Shown one piece after another: positions 9,322 to 17,252 of a DNA stretch of 64,000 bases. The notes below the pieces were generated by a model, which was not told the origin of the DNA, made no database searches, and saw only the letters and a list, made by a program, of their open reading frames with translations. The position numbers were made by a program, and so were the translations under genes. This DNA comes from DASUPK01 sp963774305. Lineage in GTDB: Bacteria > Actinomycetota > Thermoleophilia > Solirubrobacterales > 70-9. The stretch covers positions 1-64,000 of the forward strand of contig CAVZEM010000005.1 in NCBI GenBank assembly GCA_963774305.1. Reading direction: 5' to 3'. Positions within the stretch are counted from its first letter, which is position 1; every line of letters begins with the position of its first letter.

Positions 9322-10499
9322 TTTCCGGACGTCACCCTGCCGAAGGCTCGCGACCAGTCGTCGTAGGTTGTACACGTCGCGCCGCGCGCGTCCCCGCAGT
9401 CGTGCAACGGGGTGGCCCAGTACGTCACTCGTCCGAACAGCTCCTCATCAGCGGCCCGGTAGGTATCGCACCAGGCCGGGTCCTGGGTGAGATCGCAGGC
9501 GTGTTCGTTCAGGGCGCCTGGCCTGCGCGGTGTGCTCTGCAACCGCCGCGTTCGTGGTGCGCCGGTGACGTAGCTGATCCACATGTACATGCAGTTTGGA
9601 TGGCGGGCGTGCGAGCTGATCATCCAGTTGTCCGATATTCCGGTGACCCCCTCCTCGGGGATGCCGGCGCTGACCTTGACCCGGTCCTTGAGCAGGGTGT
9701 TGACCGTAACCTGCCAAGCCGGACCAACGAGGCTCCGGCCGCTCTCGAACCCGCCAGCATTCTCGGACGAGTCCTTCCAGTAGAGACTGACGTTCGCCCT
9801 CTGTTCGCGGAGGACCTCGACTGCGGCGTTGAACTGCCTCCGATCGAGCTCGTAGACGTCGTGGATGCCCAGATCCGGCTGATGGTGGCGCAGGTAGAGG
9901 GCGGCGTCGGCGATGTACATGGGGTTGTCGTAGGCGGTCACACCGCCGCGGTATCTCGAGGCCACCGATGGATCGAAGATGACGTCGAGGAGACGGGCTC
10001 GTCCTTGGGAATCGACACCTGACTCGGCTTCCAGACGAACAGATTCCGCGAGCCGGCCGATCGGCACCCCGTAGGTGATCCCATCGACCATGTTGTCCGG
10101 CAGGTGCTTGATCGTCGGGAAGAGTTGCGAGTAGCTCGAGATCAGGTCGGTGTTGATCGGGGACGCAAGCCGGTCGGCGACCAGGCGGCCGGAGACGTCT
10201 CCGCGGGCAGAGACCCCGTCGTACTTCCCGGTCCGCATTAGACGCGACCGCATCGTCGGGCGTCGTCGCGACGGTGCTGGACACCGCACATCCGGTTCGC
10301 CGCTCGAAAGGCGTCGCCCAGTCGAGCGACGGGTCCTTGGATCCATCCTCGACGTATCCCGGTAGCGCGACGAGGTTCACCGCTGCCCCTCTCCCGCGCC
10401 GAGGTGCTGGAGCTGGCCCGGCGGCGGCTTGCTGGAGCCCCCGCAGGCGGCGAGGGCGACCGCGAGGGCGGCGGCGATGAAGGTGAGGATCGATTTCAC
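9318..10499 (-). pseudogene. Spermidine/putrescine-type (PotD-like) ABC substrate-binding lipoprotein, several frameshifts
   Basis: From GTG 10499 the product begins with a lipoprotein signal (hydrophobic ILTFIAAALAVALAAC, lipobox LAAC). Family-like segments then hop between frames: VNLVALPGYVEDGS, TGKYDGVSARGDVSGRLVAD, SPINTDLISSYSQLFPTIK, YGVPIGRLA, NLFVWKPSQVSIPKDEPVS, YDNPMYIADAALYL, GAWQ-like GPAWQVTVN, DNWMISSHARHPNCMYMWI, TTNAAVAEH, NEHACDLT. At least six one-base gains or losses are needed (near 10390, 10260, 10062, 9995, 9555 and 9515), with no in-frame stop inside the restored protein. It would capture a polyamine-like solute outside the cell. Four-base overlaps link it to both neighbours. 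Either recently decayed or badly sequenced. Confidence 0.65.
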
Positions 10500-10696
10500 G
10501 GAGCGGCGAGGCCGGCGACCCTGCCGCGGCCCATCCGAGCGAGCTCGGCCGCGCCCGGCAGCGGCTCGGCGGAGATCACGCCGTAGAAGCTGCGCGGCGC
10601 GCCGAAGGAGCTCCTGGTCCCTGACTGTCCACCGCCGCCACAGCCACCCAGCACGGCGGTCGCGAGGGCGAGGAGGGCGAAGCCGCGAAGTCTCAG
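10496..10696 (-). CDS. Short lipoprotein (66 residues) with apparent CTG start
   Basis: On the minus strand the codon CTG at 10694-10696 overlaps the TGA of the ATPase gene (CTGA) and opens a frame reading LRLRGFALLALATAVLGGCG, a typical basic-hydrophobic lipoprotein signal with lipobox LGGC. About 45 residues follow (SFYGVISAEPLPGAAELARM) and the stop TGA overlaps the GTG of the next gene (GTGA at 10496-10499). No ATG, GTG or TTG exists nearby in this frame. The FYGV... motif looks like the N-terminus of a larger secreted TIM-barrel-type protein, so it may be a truncated remnant; the coupling on both sides argues it is still translated. Confidence 0.4.
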   Translation of the reverse strand: MRLRGFALLALATAVLGGCGGGGQSGTRSSFGAPRSFYGVISAEPLPGAAELARMGRGRVAGLAAP

Positions 10697-11463
10697 TGCT
10701 CCAGCACCCGCCCGAGGAACTGCTTGGTGCGCGCCTCCGTCGGCTTGTCGATTACCTGCTTGGCAGGTCCCTCCTCGACGATCACACCGCCGTCCATGAA
10801 GACGACGCGGTCACCGACGTCGCGGGCGAAGCCGATCTCGTGGGTGACGACGACCATCGTCATGCCCTCCTGGGCCAGGGCGCGCATGACGTCGAGCACC
10901 TCCTTGACCAGCTCCGGGTCGAGCGCGCTCGTCACCTCGTCGAACAGCATCAGCTTCGGTTTCATCGCCAGCGCCCGCGCGATCGCCACCCGCTGCTGCT
11001 GGCCGCCTGAGAGGCGGGAAGGGTACTCGTCGATCTTGGCCTCGAGACCGACCCGGCGGAGGAGCTCGCGGCCCTCGTTGATGGCCTCCCGCTTGTGGCG
11101 GCCCTGGACCCGGATGGGCCCCTCGATTACGTTCCCGAGCGCGGTCATGTGCGGGAAGAGATTGAAGCTCTGGAAGACCATGCCGATCTCGGCTCGCTTG
11201 CGGGCGACCTCCGACTCCCGCAGCTCGTAGAGCTTTCCCTTCTTCTGGCGATAGCCGACGAGCTCGCCGTCTACCGAGAGGCGCCCGCCGTCGATGCTCT
11301 CGAGGTGATTGACGCAGCGCAGGAAGGTGGACTTGCCAGAGCCCGACGGCCCGATCATGCAGACGACCTCCTTCGGGGCGACCTCGAGCCACAGGCCCTT
11401 GAGCACCTCGAGCCGGCCAAAGCTCTTGTGCACGCTCTCGGCTTTCACCATCGGCTCGCTCAT
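10693..11463 (-). CDS. Polar amino-acid ABC transporter ATPase (GlnQ/HisP type)
   Basis: A 256-residue ATPase of normal family length. Walker A GPSGSGKST (about 38-46), Q-loop MVFQSFNLFPHMT, signature LSGGQQQR, Walker B LMLFDEVTSALDPE and the H-loop VVVTHEIGFA are all intact, and the SALDPE/THE.GFA strings are characteristic of the polar amino-acid subgroup. It supplies energy to the permease gene upstream, with which it overlaps at ATGA (11460-11463). It is followed by a small lipoprotein frame through a CTGA overlap. Confidence 0.92.
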   Translation of the reverse strand: MSEPMVKAESVHKSFGRLEVLKGLWLEVAPKEVVCMIGPSGSGKSTFLRCVNHLESIDGGRLSVDGELVGYRQKKGKLYELRESEVARKRAEIGMVFQSFNLFPHMTALGNVIEGPIRVQGRHKREAINEGRELLRRVGLEAKIDEYPSRLSGGQQQRVAIARALAMKPKLMLFDEVTSALDPELVKEVLDVMRALAQEGMTMVVVTHEIGFARDVGDRVVFMDGGVIVEEGPAKQVIDKPTEARTKQFLGRVLEH

Positions 11464-12448
11464 GCCGGTTGTGCTCCGGGATCACCGGTGGGCCCTGGTC
11501 CTGGGTCGCGACGTCGTCGTGTCGCGCGGTGATGCCACGGAACATCCGCTCGATCAGCGTCGCCGACTGCGCTCCGGGCCCGCCTCGCCCGTAGTGGCGC
11601 TCCAGGTAGTACTGGCCGATCGACAGCACGGTGGTCGCGGCGAGGTACCAGATCGAGGCGACGATCAGCAACGGAATCACCTTGTAGTTGACCGAGTAGA
11701 TCAGCGTGACGCTGTACAGCAGCTCGTTCACGGCGATCACGTAGACCAGCGAGCTGTTCTTCAGCATCGAGATCGTCTCGTTGCCGGTCGGCGGGATGAT
11801 CACTCGCATCGCCTGCGGGAGCACCACCCGCCGCATCGTCTGACCCTGGGTCATGCCCACCGCCTTGGCGGCGTCGAACTGGCCCTCGTCCACCGAGATG
11901 ATCCCCGCCCGGACGATCTCCGACATGTAGGCGCCCTCGTTCAGGCCCAGCGCCAGCATGCCGGCAAAGAACGGCGTGATCAGGTTGGTCGCGTTGATGT
12001 GGATGAACGAGGGCCCGAACGGGATGCCGAGGCCGATCGTCGGGTAAAGGGCCGCGATGTTGAAGAAGATCAGGATCTGCACCAGCAGCGGCGTACCGCG
12101 GAAGAACCAGATGTAGATCCAGCTCACGCTGCTCAGGAGCGGGTTCGGGGACAGCCTCATCAGCGCAAGGATGACGCCGAGGACAACCCCGATTGCCATC
12201 GCGAGAACGGTCAGCTCGATGGTGAGTTGGAGCCCATGGAGGATCCGGCTGTCGAACAGGTAGCTCCCGACGACTCCCCACTCGAAGTTCGAGTTCGTCG
12301 CCGCCGAGCGGACCAGCGCGACCACGACGACGAGGACGACCGTCGCCGCAATCCATCGACCGGGATGCCGAACCGGAACCGCCTGGATCTCGTCAGGCGG
12401 TTCCGGTCCAGTCACATCTGTTGCGCCGGGAGTCGAGGCCACCGGCAT
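11460..12448 (-). CDS. Polar amino-acid ABC transporter permease (HisM/GlnP type), probable 3' frameshift
   Basis: From ATG 12448 a cytoplasmic lead is followed by a hydrophobic anchor and the permease core: LHGLQLTIELTVLAM, FFRGTPLLVQILIFF, LGLNEGAYMSEIVRAGI and the EAA loop FDAAKAVGMTQGQTMRRVVLPQA. The core ends about YYLERHYGRGG. The same frame then reads 217 codons into the ATPase gene, which is implausible; a TGA in the neighbouring frame at 11460 gives the expected ATGA overlap. The span to that stop is 989 bases, one short of a multiple of three, so one base is probably missing between about 11460 and 11600. Located in the inner membrane with the ATPase and binding protein. Confidence 0.85.
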
Positions 12449-12457
12449 TTCGAACTG

Positions 12458-13378
12458 CTAGCTCATCGCGCCATTGACCTGCGGGTTGGTGATCGCACCG
12501 GCCTGGAGACCCCAGTAGTCAAGGATCTTCTTGTAGGTGCCGTCCGCGATCAGCGCCTTCACCGCAGCGAGCACGGGCTGAGTCAGGCCGCTGTTCTTCG
12601 GGATCGCGATCCCGTAGGGCTCGGGCGGGAAGGGCCCGCCGCTTACCTTGAACTGGCCATTCGACTGCTTCACGATGTACGCGGCGACCGGCGAGTCCGC
12701 CAGCGCGGCGTCCGCTCTGCCGCTAGAGAGCGCCAGGTTGACGCCGTTCTGATCCGGCAGAATCACCCCAGTGACGCCGGGCTTCCCTTCGGCCTTGCAC
12801 TTCTGGTCCTGAGTGGTGATGTCGTCCTGCTGTGTGGTCCCCTTCTCCGCCGCGACCTTGTGGCCGCAGAGCTGATCCAGCGAGGTGAAGTTCGTCCCAC
12901 CGCTCGCCTTGACATAGATCGATGTCCCCGCCGTGAGGTAGGTGACGAAATCGACCGTCTTCTCGCGCTCCTTGGTGTCGGTAAACGAGGACATGCCGAG
13001 GTCGTACTTGCCAGCCGCCAGCCCCGGGATGATGCTGTCGAACGTCGCGTTCTGGACGGCGCCCTTCAGGCCCATCAGCTCCGCGATGGCCTTTGCCAGG
13101 TCGGCGTCCATTCCGATCACCGTCTTGCCGTCGGAGGCGATGAACTCGTCCGGCGGGTAGGTCGCGTCCGCGGCCACGGTCAGCTGGCCGCTCGACTTGA
13201 TGTCGGCCGGCACCTGGCCGGCAATCGACGGATCGGTCTGGACGCTGAAGCTCGCGGCTGTCAGCGTCCCGCCACCGCTGGTGGTGCCGTTGTCGTTGTT
13301 GCTGCTGCCGCAGCCCGCGGCCACCGTGACGGCGGCGAACGCGATCGCTGCGATCAGAATCGTAAGTCGCGGTTTCAT
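12458..13378 (-). CDS. Polar amino-acid ABC transporter substrate-binding lipoprotein
   Basis: A 306-residue periplasmic-type binding protein (SBP_bac_3). The signal is KPRLTILIAAIAFAAVTVAAGC with lipobox AAGC, so it is lipid-anchored. The domain begins at SGQLTVAADATYPPDEF, with IGMDADLAKAIAELMG, YDLGMSSFTDTKEREKTVDF and the late GIAIPKNSGL segment, all typical. It is first in the operon, nine bases before the permease. The gene faces the cysM-like synthase across a 113-base gap containing an inverted repeat, so sulfur or cyst(e)ine uptake is an attractive but unproven role. Confidence 0.9.
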   Translation of the reverse strand: MKPRLTILIAAIAFAAVTVAAGCGSSNNDNGTTSGGGTLTAASFSVQTDPSIAGQVPADIKSSGQLTVAADATYPPDEFIASDGKTVIGMDADLAKAIAELMGLKGAVQNATFDSIIPGLAAGKYDLGMSSFTDTKEREKTVDFVTYLTAGTSIYVKASGGTNFTSLDQLCGHKVAAEKGTTQQDDITTQDQKCKAEGKPGVTGVILPDQNGVNLALSSGRADAALADSPVAAYIVKQSNGQFKVSGGPFPPEPYGIAIPKNSGLTQPVLAAVKALIADGTYKKILDYWGLQAGAITNPQVNGAMS

Positions 13379-13459
13379 CTGAATGTCTCCTCCCCCGGGT
13401 GGGGCCTTGGTTACAGGCGCACCTTAGCCGAGCGTCGTTGAGCGGAGATTGCCGCCCTG

Positions 13460-13484
13460 TACTTCACTTTCTGAAGTATGCTTC
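13460..13484. promoter_or_regulatory. Inverted repeat in the cysM/transporter divergent region
   Basis: TACTTC and GAAGTA (6 bp arms, 7-base gap, 13460-13478) form a perfect inverted repeat, and a second arm CTTC follows so that GAAG-TATG-CTTC also pairs. It lies 14 bases before the synthase ATG in one of the most AT-rich stretches of the gap between the two divergent genes, the expected place for a shared operator. No regulator is encoded nearby. Confidence 0.35.
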
Positions 13485-13491
13485 TGGCTAG

Positions 13492-14460
13492 ATGACCACC
13501 GAGCCGCTCCTCAATCGTCCCTGCGGCGGCCACTTCGAGAACGTACTCGAGGCGATCGGCAACACACCGCTGGTCGAGCTGCCGCGCCTGACGCCGAAGC
13601 CCGAGGTTCGCCTCTGGGCGAAGCTCGAGGGCCGCAACCCGACCGGCTCCGTCAAGGACCGGGTCGCCAAGTACATGATCGACGACGCCGAGGAGCGCGG
13701 CGTGATCGAGCCGGGCCACACGCTGCTCGAGCCGACCTCGGGCAACACCGGCATCTCGCTGGCGATGATCTGCCGGCGCAAGGGCTACCCGCTCAAGGTC
13801 GTGATGCCGGACAACGTCACCCAAGAGCGCACCCAACTGCTGCAGATGTACGGCGCCGAGATCGTCTACTCCGAGGGCGCCAAGGGATCGAACGGCGCGG
13901 TGGAGCTGGCCCTGGAGATGGCGGAGGCCGACGCCTCGTACTACATGCCCTACCAGTACGGCAACGAGGCGAACCCGCGGGCCCACTACGAGGGCACCGC
14001 GAAGGAGATCCTCGACGAGCTCGACGAGGTCACCGCCTTCGTGGGCGGCCTCGGCACCGGCGGCACCCTGATGGGCAATGGCCGCCGGTTAAAGGAGCAC
14101 GACCCCGAGACCAAGATCGTCGCCGCCGAGCCGATGCAGGGGGAGCTCGTTCAGGGCCTGCGCTCGCTGGACGACGGCTTCATCCCGCCGATCATCGACC
14201 TGACTCTGCTGGACCGGAAGATCATGGTCTCGAACATGGACGCGATCATCTGGACCCGCAAGCTGCTGCACGAGGAGGGGATGTTCGCCGGCGTCTCCGC
14301 GGGCGCGATCGCCTACGTCGCGCACCGGATCGCCGGGGAGCTCGACGAGGGCAATGTCGTCTTCCTGGTGCCCGACGACGGCTGGAAGTACCTGTCGAGC
14401 GGCGTCTACACCAAGCCGCTCGAGGAGCTGAAGGACATCGACTCCACCGTCTGGTGGTAG
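13492..14460 (+). CDS. cysM: PLP-dependent cysteine synthase, CysM/CBS-like
   Basis: A 322-residue fold-type II PLP enzyme. The catalytic lysine sits in GRNPTGSVKDRVA (about residue 50), the substrate loop is EPTSGNTGISLA, and the phosphate-binding loop is GGLGTGGTLMG. The C-terminus DDGWKYLSSGVY and final STVWW recall the mycobacterial CysM C-terminal tail that closes over the active site. In mycobacteria CysM uses thiocarboxylated CysO, later released by the JAMM protease Mec; a Mec-like gene lies at 16860. O-acetylserine sulfhydrylase or cystathionine beta-synthase activity cannot be excluded. Followed at 24 bases by an uncharacterised gene on the same strand. Confidence 0.8.
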   Translation: MTTEPLLNRPCGGHFENVLEAIGNTPLVELPRLTPKPEVRLWAKLEGRNPTGSVKDRVAKYMIDDAEERGVIEPGHTLLEPTSGNTGISLAMICRRKGYPLKVVMPDNVTQERTQLLQMYGAEIVYSEGAKGSNGAVELALEMAEADASYYMPYQYGNEANPRAHYEGTAKEILDELDEVTAFVGGLGTGGTLMGNGRRLKEHDPETKIVAAEPMQGELVQGLRSLDDGFIPPIIDLTLLDRKIMVSNMDAIIWTRKLLHEEGMFAGVSAGAIAYVAHRIAGELDEGNVVFLVPDDGWKYLSSGVYTKPLEELKDIDSTVWW

Positions 14461-14484
14461 CCGGGCTCTCGTAGCCTTCCTCCC

Positions 14485-15291
14485 GTGGCAGTCGATCCCG
14501 ATGCAATGAAGCGCGTCGTCGCGCGCGTCAAGAAGCTGGCGAAGGACTACGAGCCGCCGAGCTTCGATCATGTCCCGAACCCCGACGCGGCCCTCTTCCT
14601 CTCCGCGATCGACCACCAGACCGGCTACACCGAGCCGCACATGGTGGACGGGGAGGGCCCGTACGAGGGCAGCGACCTGCTCTGGGCCCTCGGCCTCCGT
14701 GCCGAGCGGCGGGCCCCCGGCGCCCTCACGGCTCGTTCCCTCATGGGCGTGCCCGCCGAGGCGATCGCCGCCGTCTTCCGCGCCGGCCAGGACAACCTGC
14801 ACGACCCTGAGCGCAGGGCCAAGCTCTGGGACGACCTCGCCAAGGGGCTTCTCAAGGGGTATGCGGGCAGCTCCGAAGCCCTGATCGAGGCGTCCGGCGG
14901 CAAGCTGTCGGGACCGGGTGGGGCGCTGGTCCGACTCAGCGAGTTCGACGCCTTCGCCGATCCGCTCCGGAAGAAGACCTTCCTCGTCTGCAAGATCTGG
15001 GAGAGGCGGGGCTGGTTCGAGGTCTCGGACCCAGAGAGTTGGGAGGTCTCCGCCGACAACGTCCTGATGCGGCTCGCGCTCCGCTCCGGCCTCGTCCCGG
15101 AGGGCGACGTCGACGAGGTCCGCGAGGCCACCAGGGACGCCTTCAAGCAGGTTGCCGAGCAGGCGAAGATCTCGCCGACCGTCCTCGACGACCTCCTCTG
15201 GCAGCGGGGCCGCGAGGACCCCGACCTGCTCGGGAGCGAGGCCGGGGACATCGCCGAGCCACCCCGGCGCGAGGGCAGCGTCTTCTACTGA
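14485..15291 (+). CDS. Conserved-looking protein of unknown function
   Basis: A 268-residue soluble, mostly helical protein starting at GTG 14485, probably co-transcribed with the cysM-like gene. I do not recognise it. Notable strings are FLSAIDHQTGYTEPHMV near residue 40, SDLLWALGLRAERRA, FLVCKIWERRGWFEV near residue 168 and a C-terminal SADNVLMRLALRSGLV. The pattern of an aromatic/acidic pocket followed by helix-rich C-terminus is faintly reminiscent of base-salvage or HhH glycosylase families (for example the queuosine salvage group), but that is a guess. No signal peptide or membrane segment. Confidence 0.75.
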   Translation: MAVDPDAMKRVVARVKKLAKDYEPPSFDHVPNPDAALFLSAIDHQTGYTEPHMVDGEGPYEGSDLLWALGLRAERRAPGALTARSLMGVPAEAIAAVFRAGQDNLHDPERRAKLWDDLAKGLLKGYAGSSEALIEASGGKLSGPGGALVRLSEFDAFADPLRKKTFLVCKIWERRGWFEVSDPESWEVSADNVLMRLALRSGLVPEGDVDEVREATRDAFKQVAEQAKISPTVLDDLLWQRGREDPDLLGSEAGDIAEPPRREGSVFY

Positions 15292-15307
15292 GGGAGTCGC
15301 GGGCCGA

Positions 15308-16216
15308 TCAGTCGAGGCCCTTGACCCGCCGCTGATAGGCGTACTGGGCCTTCGGGCTGAGCATCTCGAGCGGCGTCGGCTCCTCGCGTTGCAGGTGCCC
15401 TTTCAGCGGCGACAGTCGCCGCAGGCCGAGCGCGACCAGCTCGCGCTCGGTGAAGAGGCGCTCGCGCTCGATGCGGCCGATGTAGGCGGCCTGCTCGCGG
15501 CTAGGTCGCTCGCGGTAGGAGTTCGGGCGAAATGTCGCCGGGAACTTGAATGTGGTCAGGGCCGGGACGCGCGCCAGCCGGGCGCCCGACTCAACTGCCC
15601 GGTTGAGGAAGGTGACGTCGGGTGGACCGCCGCCGCTCTCCCAGGTTTGCCATCTCCGGGCGCGCCCCGCGAGCTCGGTCCGGTGCATGATCGAGGCCGG
15701 GGGCAGCCAGGTGCCCGGCCCCAGATCGGCCGGAAGGACGCGCCCGGTGAGAAAGCGAGTCCTGCTGCCGGGGGGGCCGAGGACCTCCGCGAGGCAGTAG
15801 GCGAGGTCGGCGCCGGTCCTCTGCATGCCAGCGAGTAGGGCCGCCAGGTGTTTCGGGTGCCAGATGTCGTCGTGGCCCTGGTAGGCGACGAACTCGCCAC
15901 GCGCCAGCTCGAGGCCCTTGTTGTTCGGGGCGACCTGGCTGCCAGAGTTGGACTTCAGGTTGTGCCATCGCACCCGCTCGTCGGCGAACGACGCAACGAC
16001 CTGCTCGGAGTCGTCCGTGCAGCCGTCTCCCACCACGAGCAGCTCGAGGTTCGGGTAGGTCTGCCAGAGCACCGAGTGGACCGAGTGCCGGAGGACGCTG
16101 CTCCAGTTGTAGGTCGAGAGCACGACGCTGACCAACGGCCGCCCCTCGATCGCCGGGTCGCGGTGGACGTTCCGGAGGATGCTTCGAACGGTTCGAACCT
16201 GGCGCGCGAGTCTCAG
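15308..16216 (-). CDS. Family 2 glycosyltransferase, apparent CTG start
   Basis: The GT-A core reads PLVSVVLSTYNWSSVLRHSV, LELLVVGDGCTDDSEQ, ARGEFVAYQGHDDIWHP (metal/nucleotide site) and ends near VKGLD. The frame extends upstream into the cupin gene without ATG; a conventional start would be GTG 16258. A CTG at 16214-16216 overlaps the cupin stop (CTGA) and would give a natural basic N-terminus RLARQVRTVRSILRN in a 302-residue protein. It is coupled to a sugar-epimerase-like cupin, so it likely transfers a deoxysugar or acts on its product. Confidence 0.8.
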   Translation of the reverse strand: MRLARQVRTVRSILRNVHRDPAIEGRPLVSVVLSTYNWSSVLRHSVHSVLWQTYPNLELLVVGDGCTDDSEQVVASFADERVRWHNLKSNSGSQVAPNNKGLELARGEFVAYQGHDDIWHPKHLAALLAGMQRTGADLAYCLAEVLGPPGSRTRFLTGRVLPADLGPGTWLPPASIMHRTELAGRARRWQTWESGGGPPDVTFLNRAVESGARLARVPALTTFKFPATFRPNSYRERPSREQAAYIGRIERERLFTERELVALGLRRLSPLKGHLQREEPTPLEMLSPKAQYAYQRRVKGLD

Positions 16217-16734
16217 AACGAGTAGGGGATCTGGTCCGTGTCCAACGGCAGGGCCCACTTGTCCGGGTCCCCATGGTTGTACGGCTTCGTCGGGCAATTG
16301 ACGAACAGCGCGTCGGAGGTGCCGATGTTCTGCATCGCGTGCCAGACGCCCGGGGGGATGACCAGGTGCGTGCGGTTGTGCTCGCTGAAGTGCAGCTCGT
16401 TCAGCATCCCCCGGGTCGGGGAGCCCTCGCGGTCGTCGTAGAGCACCACCTTGACCGTGCCCAGGGAGAAGAAGAGGCGGTCGCTGTAGGTCCGGTGGAG
16501 CACGAAGCCCTTCACCTGACCCGGCCTGATCGTCACCTGGTAGACGTAGACGAGCGGTTCATCGCTGAGCCCCCAGGCCGGGTTGAAGACCTCGGTCAGG
16601 GTTCCGCGCTCGTCGGGGTGGGTGACCGACTGGCGCAGGACCACCCCGTCGATCAGGGAATCGACTCGCTCGCCCTCCTCGGTGACGGTCTGCTCGAACT
16701 TCTTGGCGGCCGCCAGGCTCGGGACGTCGGGCAC
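16213..16734 (-). CDS. Cupin, dTDP-4-dehydrorhamnose 3,5-epimerase-like
   Basis: A 173-residue cupin beginning at GTG 16734. The strings DERGTLTEVFNPAWG, VYQVTIRPGQVKGFVLHRTY, DRLFFSLGTVKVVLYDD, THLVIPPGVWHAMQNIG and NCPTKPYNHGDPD follow the RmlC fold, with the histidine of VLHRTY in the place of the catalytic base. It lacks some RmlC hallmarks, so it could be a FdtA-type isomerase or WxcM-like protein. It precedes and overlaps the glycosyltransferase. Residues upstream of the GTG are also open (no other clear start). Confidence 0.75.
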   Translation of the reverse strand: MPDVPSLAAAKKFEQTVTEEGERVDSLIDGVVLRQSVTHPDERGTLTEVFNPAWGLSDEPLVYVYQVTIRPGQVKGFVLHRTYSDRLFFSLGTVKVVLYDDREGSPTRGMLNELHFSEHNRTHLVIPPGVWHAMQNIGTSDALFVNCPTKPYNHGDPDKWALPLDTDQIPYSF

Positions 16735-16859
16735 CCCGTCGTCCGCACCGCTGCCGTTGGCAACGGCTCTCTCTTTGGAAGCTCGCTCGATGTGAACATG
16801 CTAGTCCGGACCACCGGACCGGGCTTGGCCCGGATCGTCCGTCCACTAGCTTGTTTCCG

Positions 16860-17252
16860 GTGAGAGTCCCGAGGCCGATCTACGACGAGCTGCTCGCGCA
16901 CGCGCGCGAGGACGCGCCGAACGAGTGCTGCGGGCTGATCGGCGGTTCGAATGGCGTGGCGAGGACCGTCTACCGCGCGCGCAACGCCGAGGCCAGCCCC
17001 CTGCGTTACAACCTCGATCCTCAGGACCAATTCCGGATCATGACCGAGATGGACGAGAGGGGGGAGGAGCTGTCGGGGATCTACCACTCCCACACGGCGA
17101 GCCCGGCCTACCCCTCGCAGACGGACATCAACCTGGCCGCCTATCCGGACGCGCTGTATCTGATCGTCTCGCTCGCGAAGGGGGAGAAGGACCTGCGCGG
17201 CTACCGCATCACCGACGGCGAGGTCACCGAGGTGCCCCTCGAGGTTGAGTGA
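16860..17252 (+). CDS. JAMM/MPN+ metalloprotease, Mec-like (M67)
   Basis: A 130-residue protein from GTG 16860 (TTG 16851 is an alternative three codons earlier). The N-terminus RVPRPIYDELLAHAREDAPN is followed by ECCGLIGG with the catalytic glutamate, and by the zinc site YHSHTASPAYPSQTDI (HxHx7-8SxxD), complete. In actinobacteria such single-domain JAMM enzymes (Mec) cleave cysteine from the CysO-cysteine adduct; they also act on other ubiquitin-like carriers. No CysO-like gene is in this window. The stop overlaps the next start (GTGA). Confidence 0.88.
   Translation: MRVPRPIYDELLAHAREDAPNECCGLIGGSNGVARTVYRARNAEASPLRYNLDPQDQFRIMTEMDERGEELSGIYHSHTASPAYPSQTDINLAAYPDALYLIVSLAKGEKDLRGYRITDGEVTEVPLEVE

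Noticed and set aside
16819..16833. CCGGGC-TTG-GCCCGG hairpin between the cupin and the JAMM gene
   Set aside because: A short GC palindrome without a T-run between divergent starts; such hairpins are expected by chance at this GC content.
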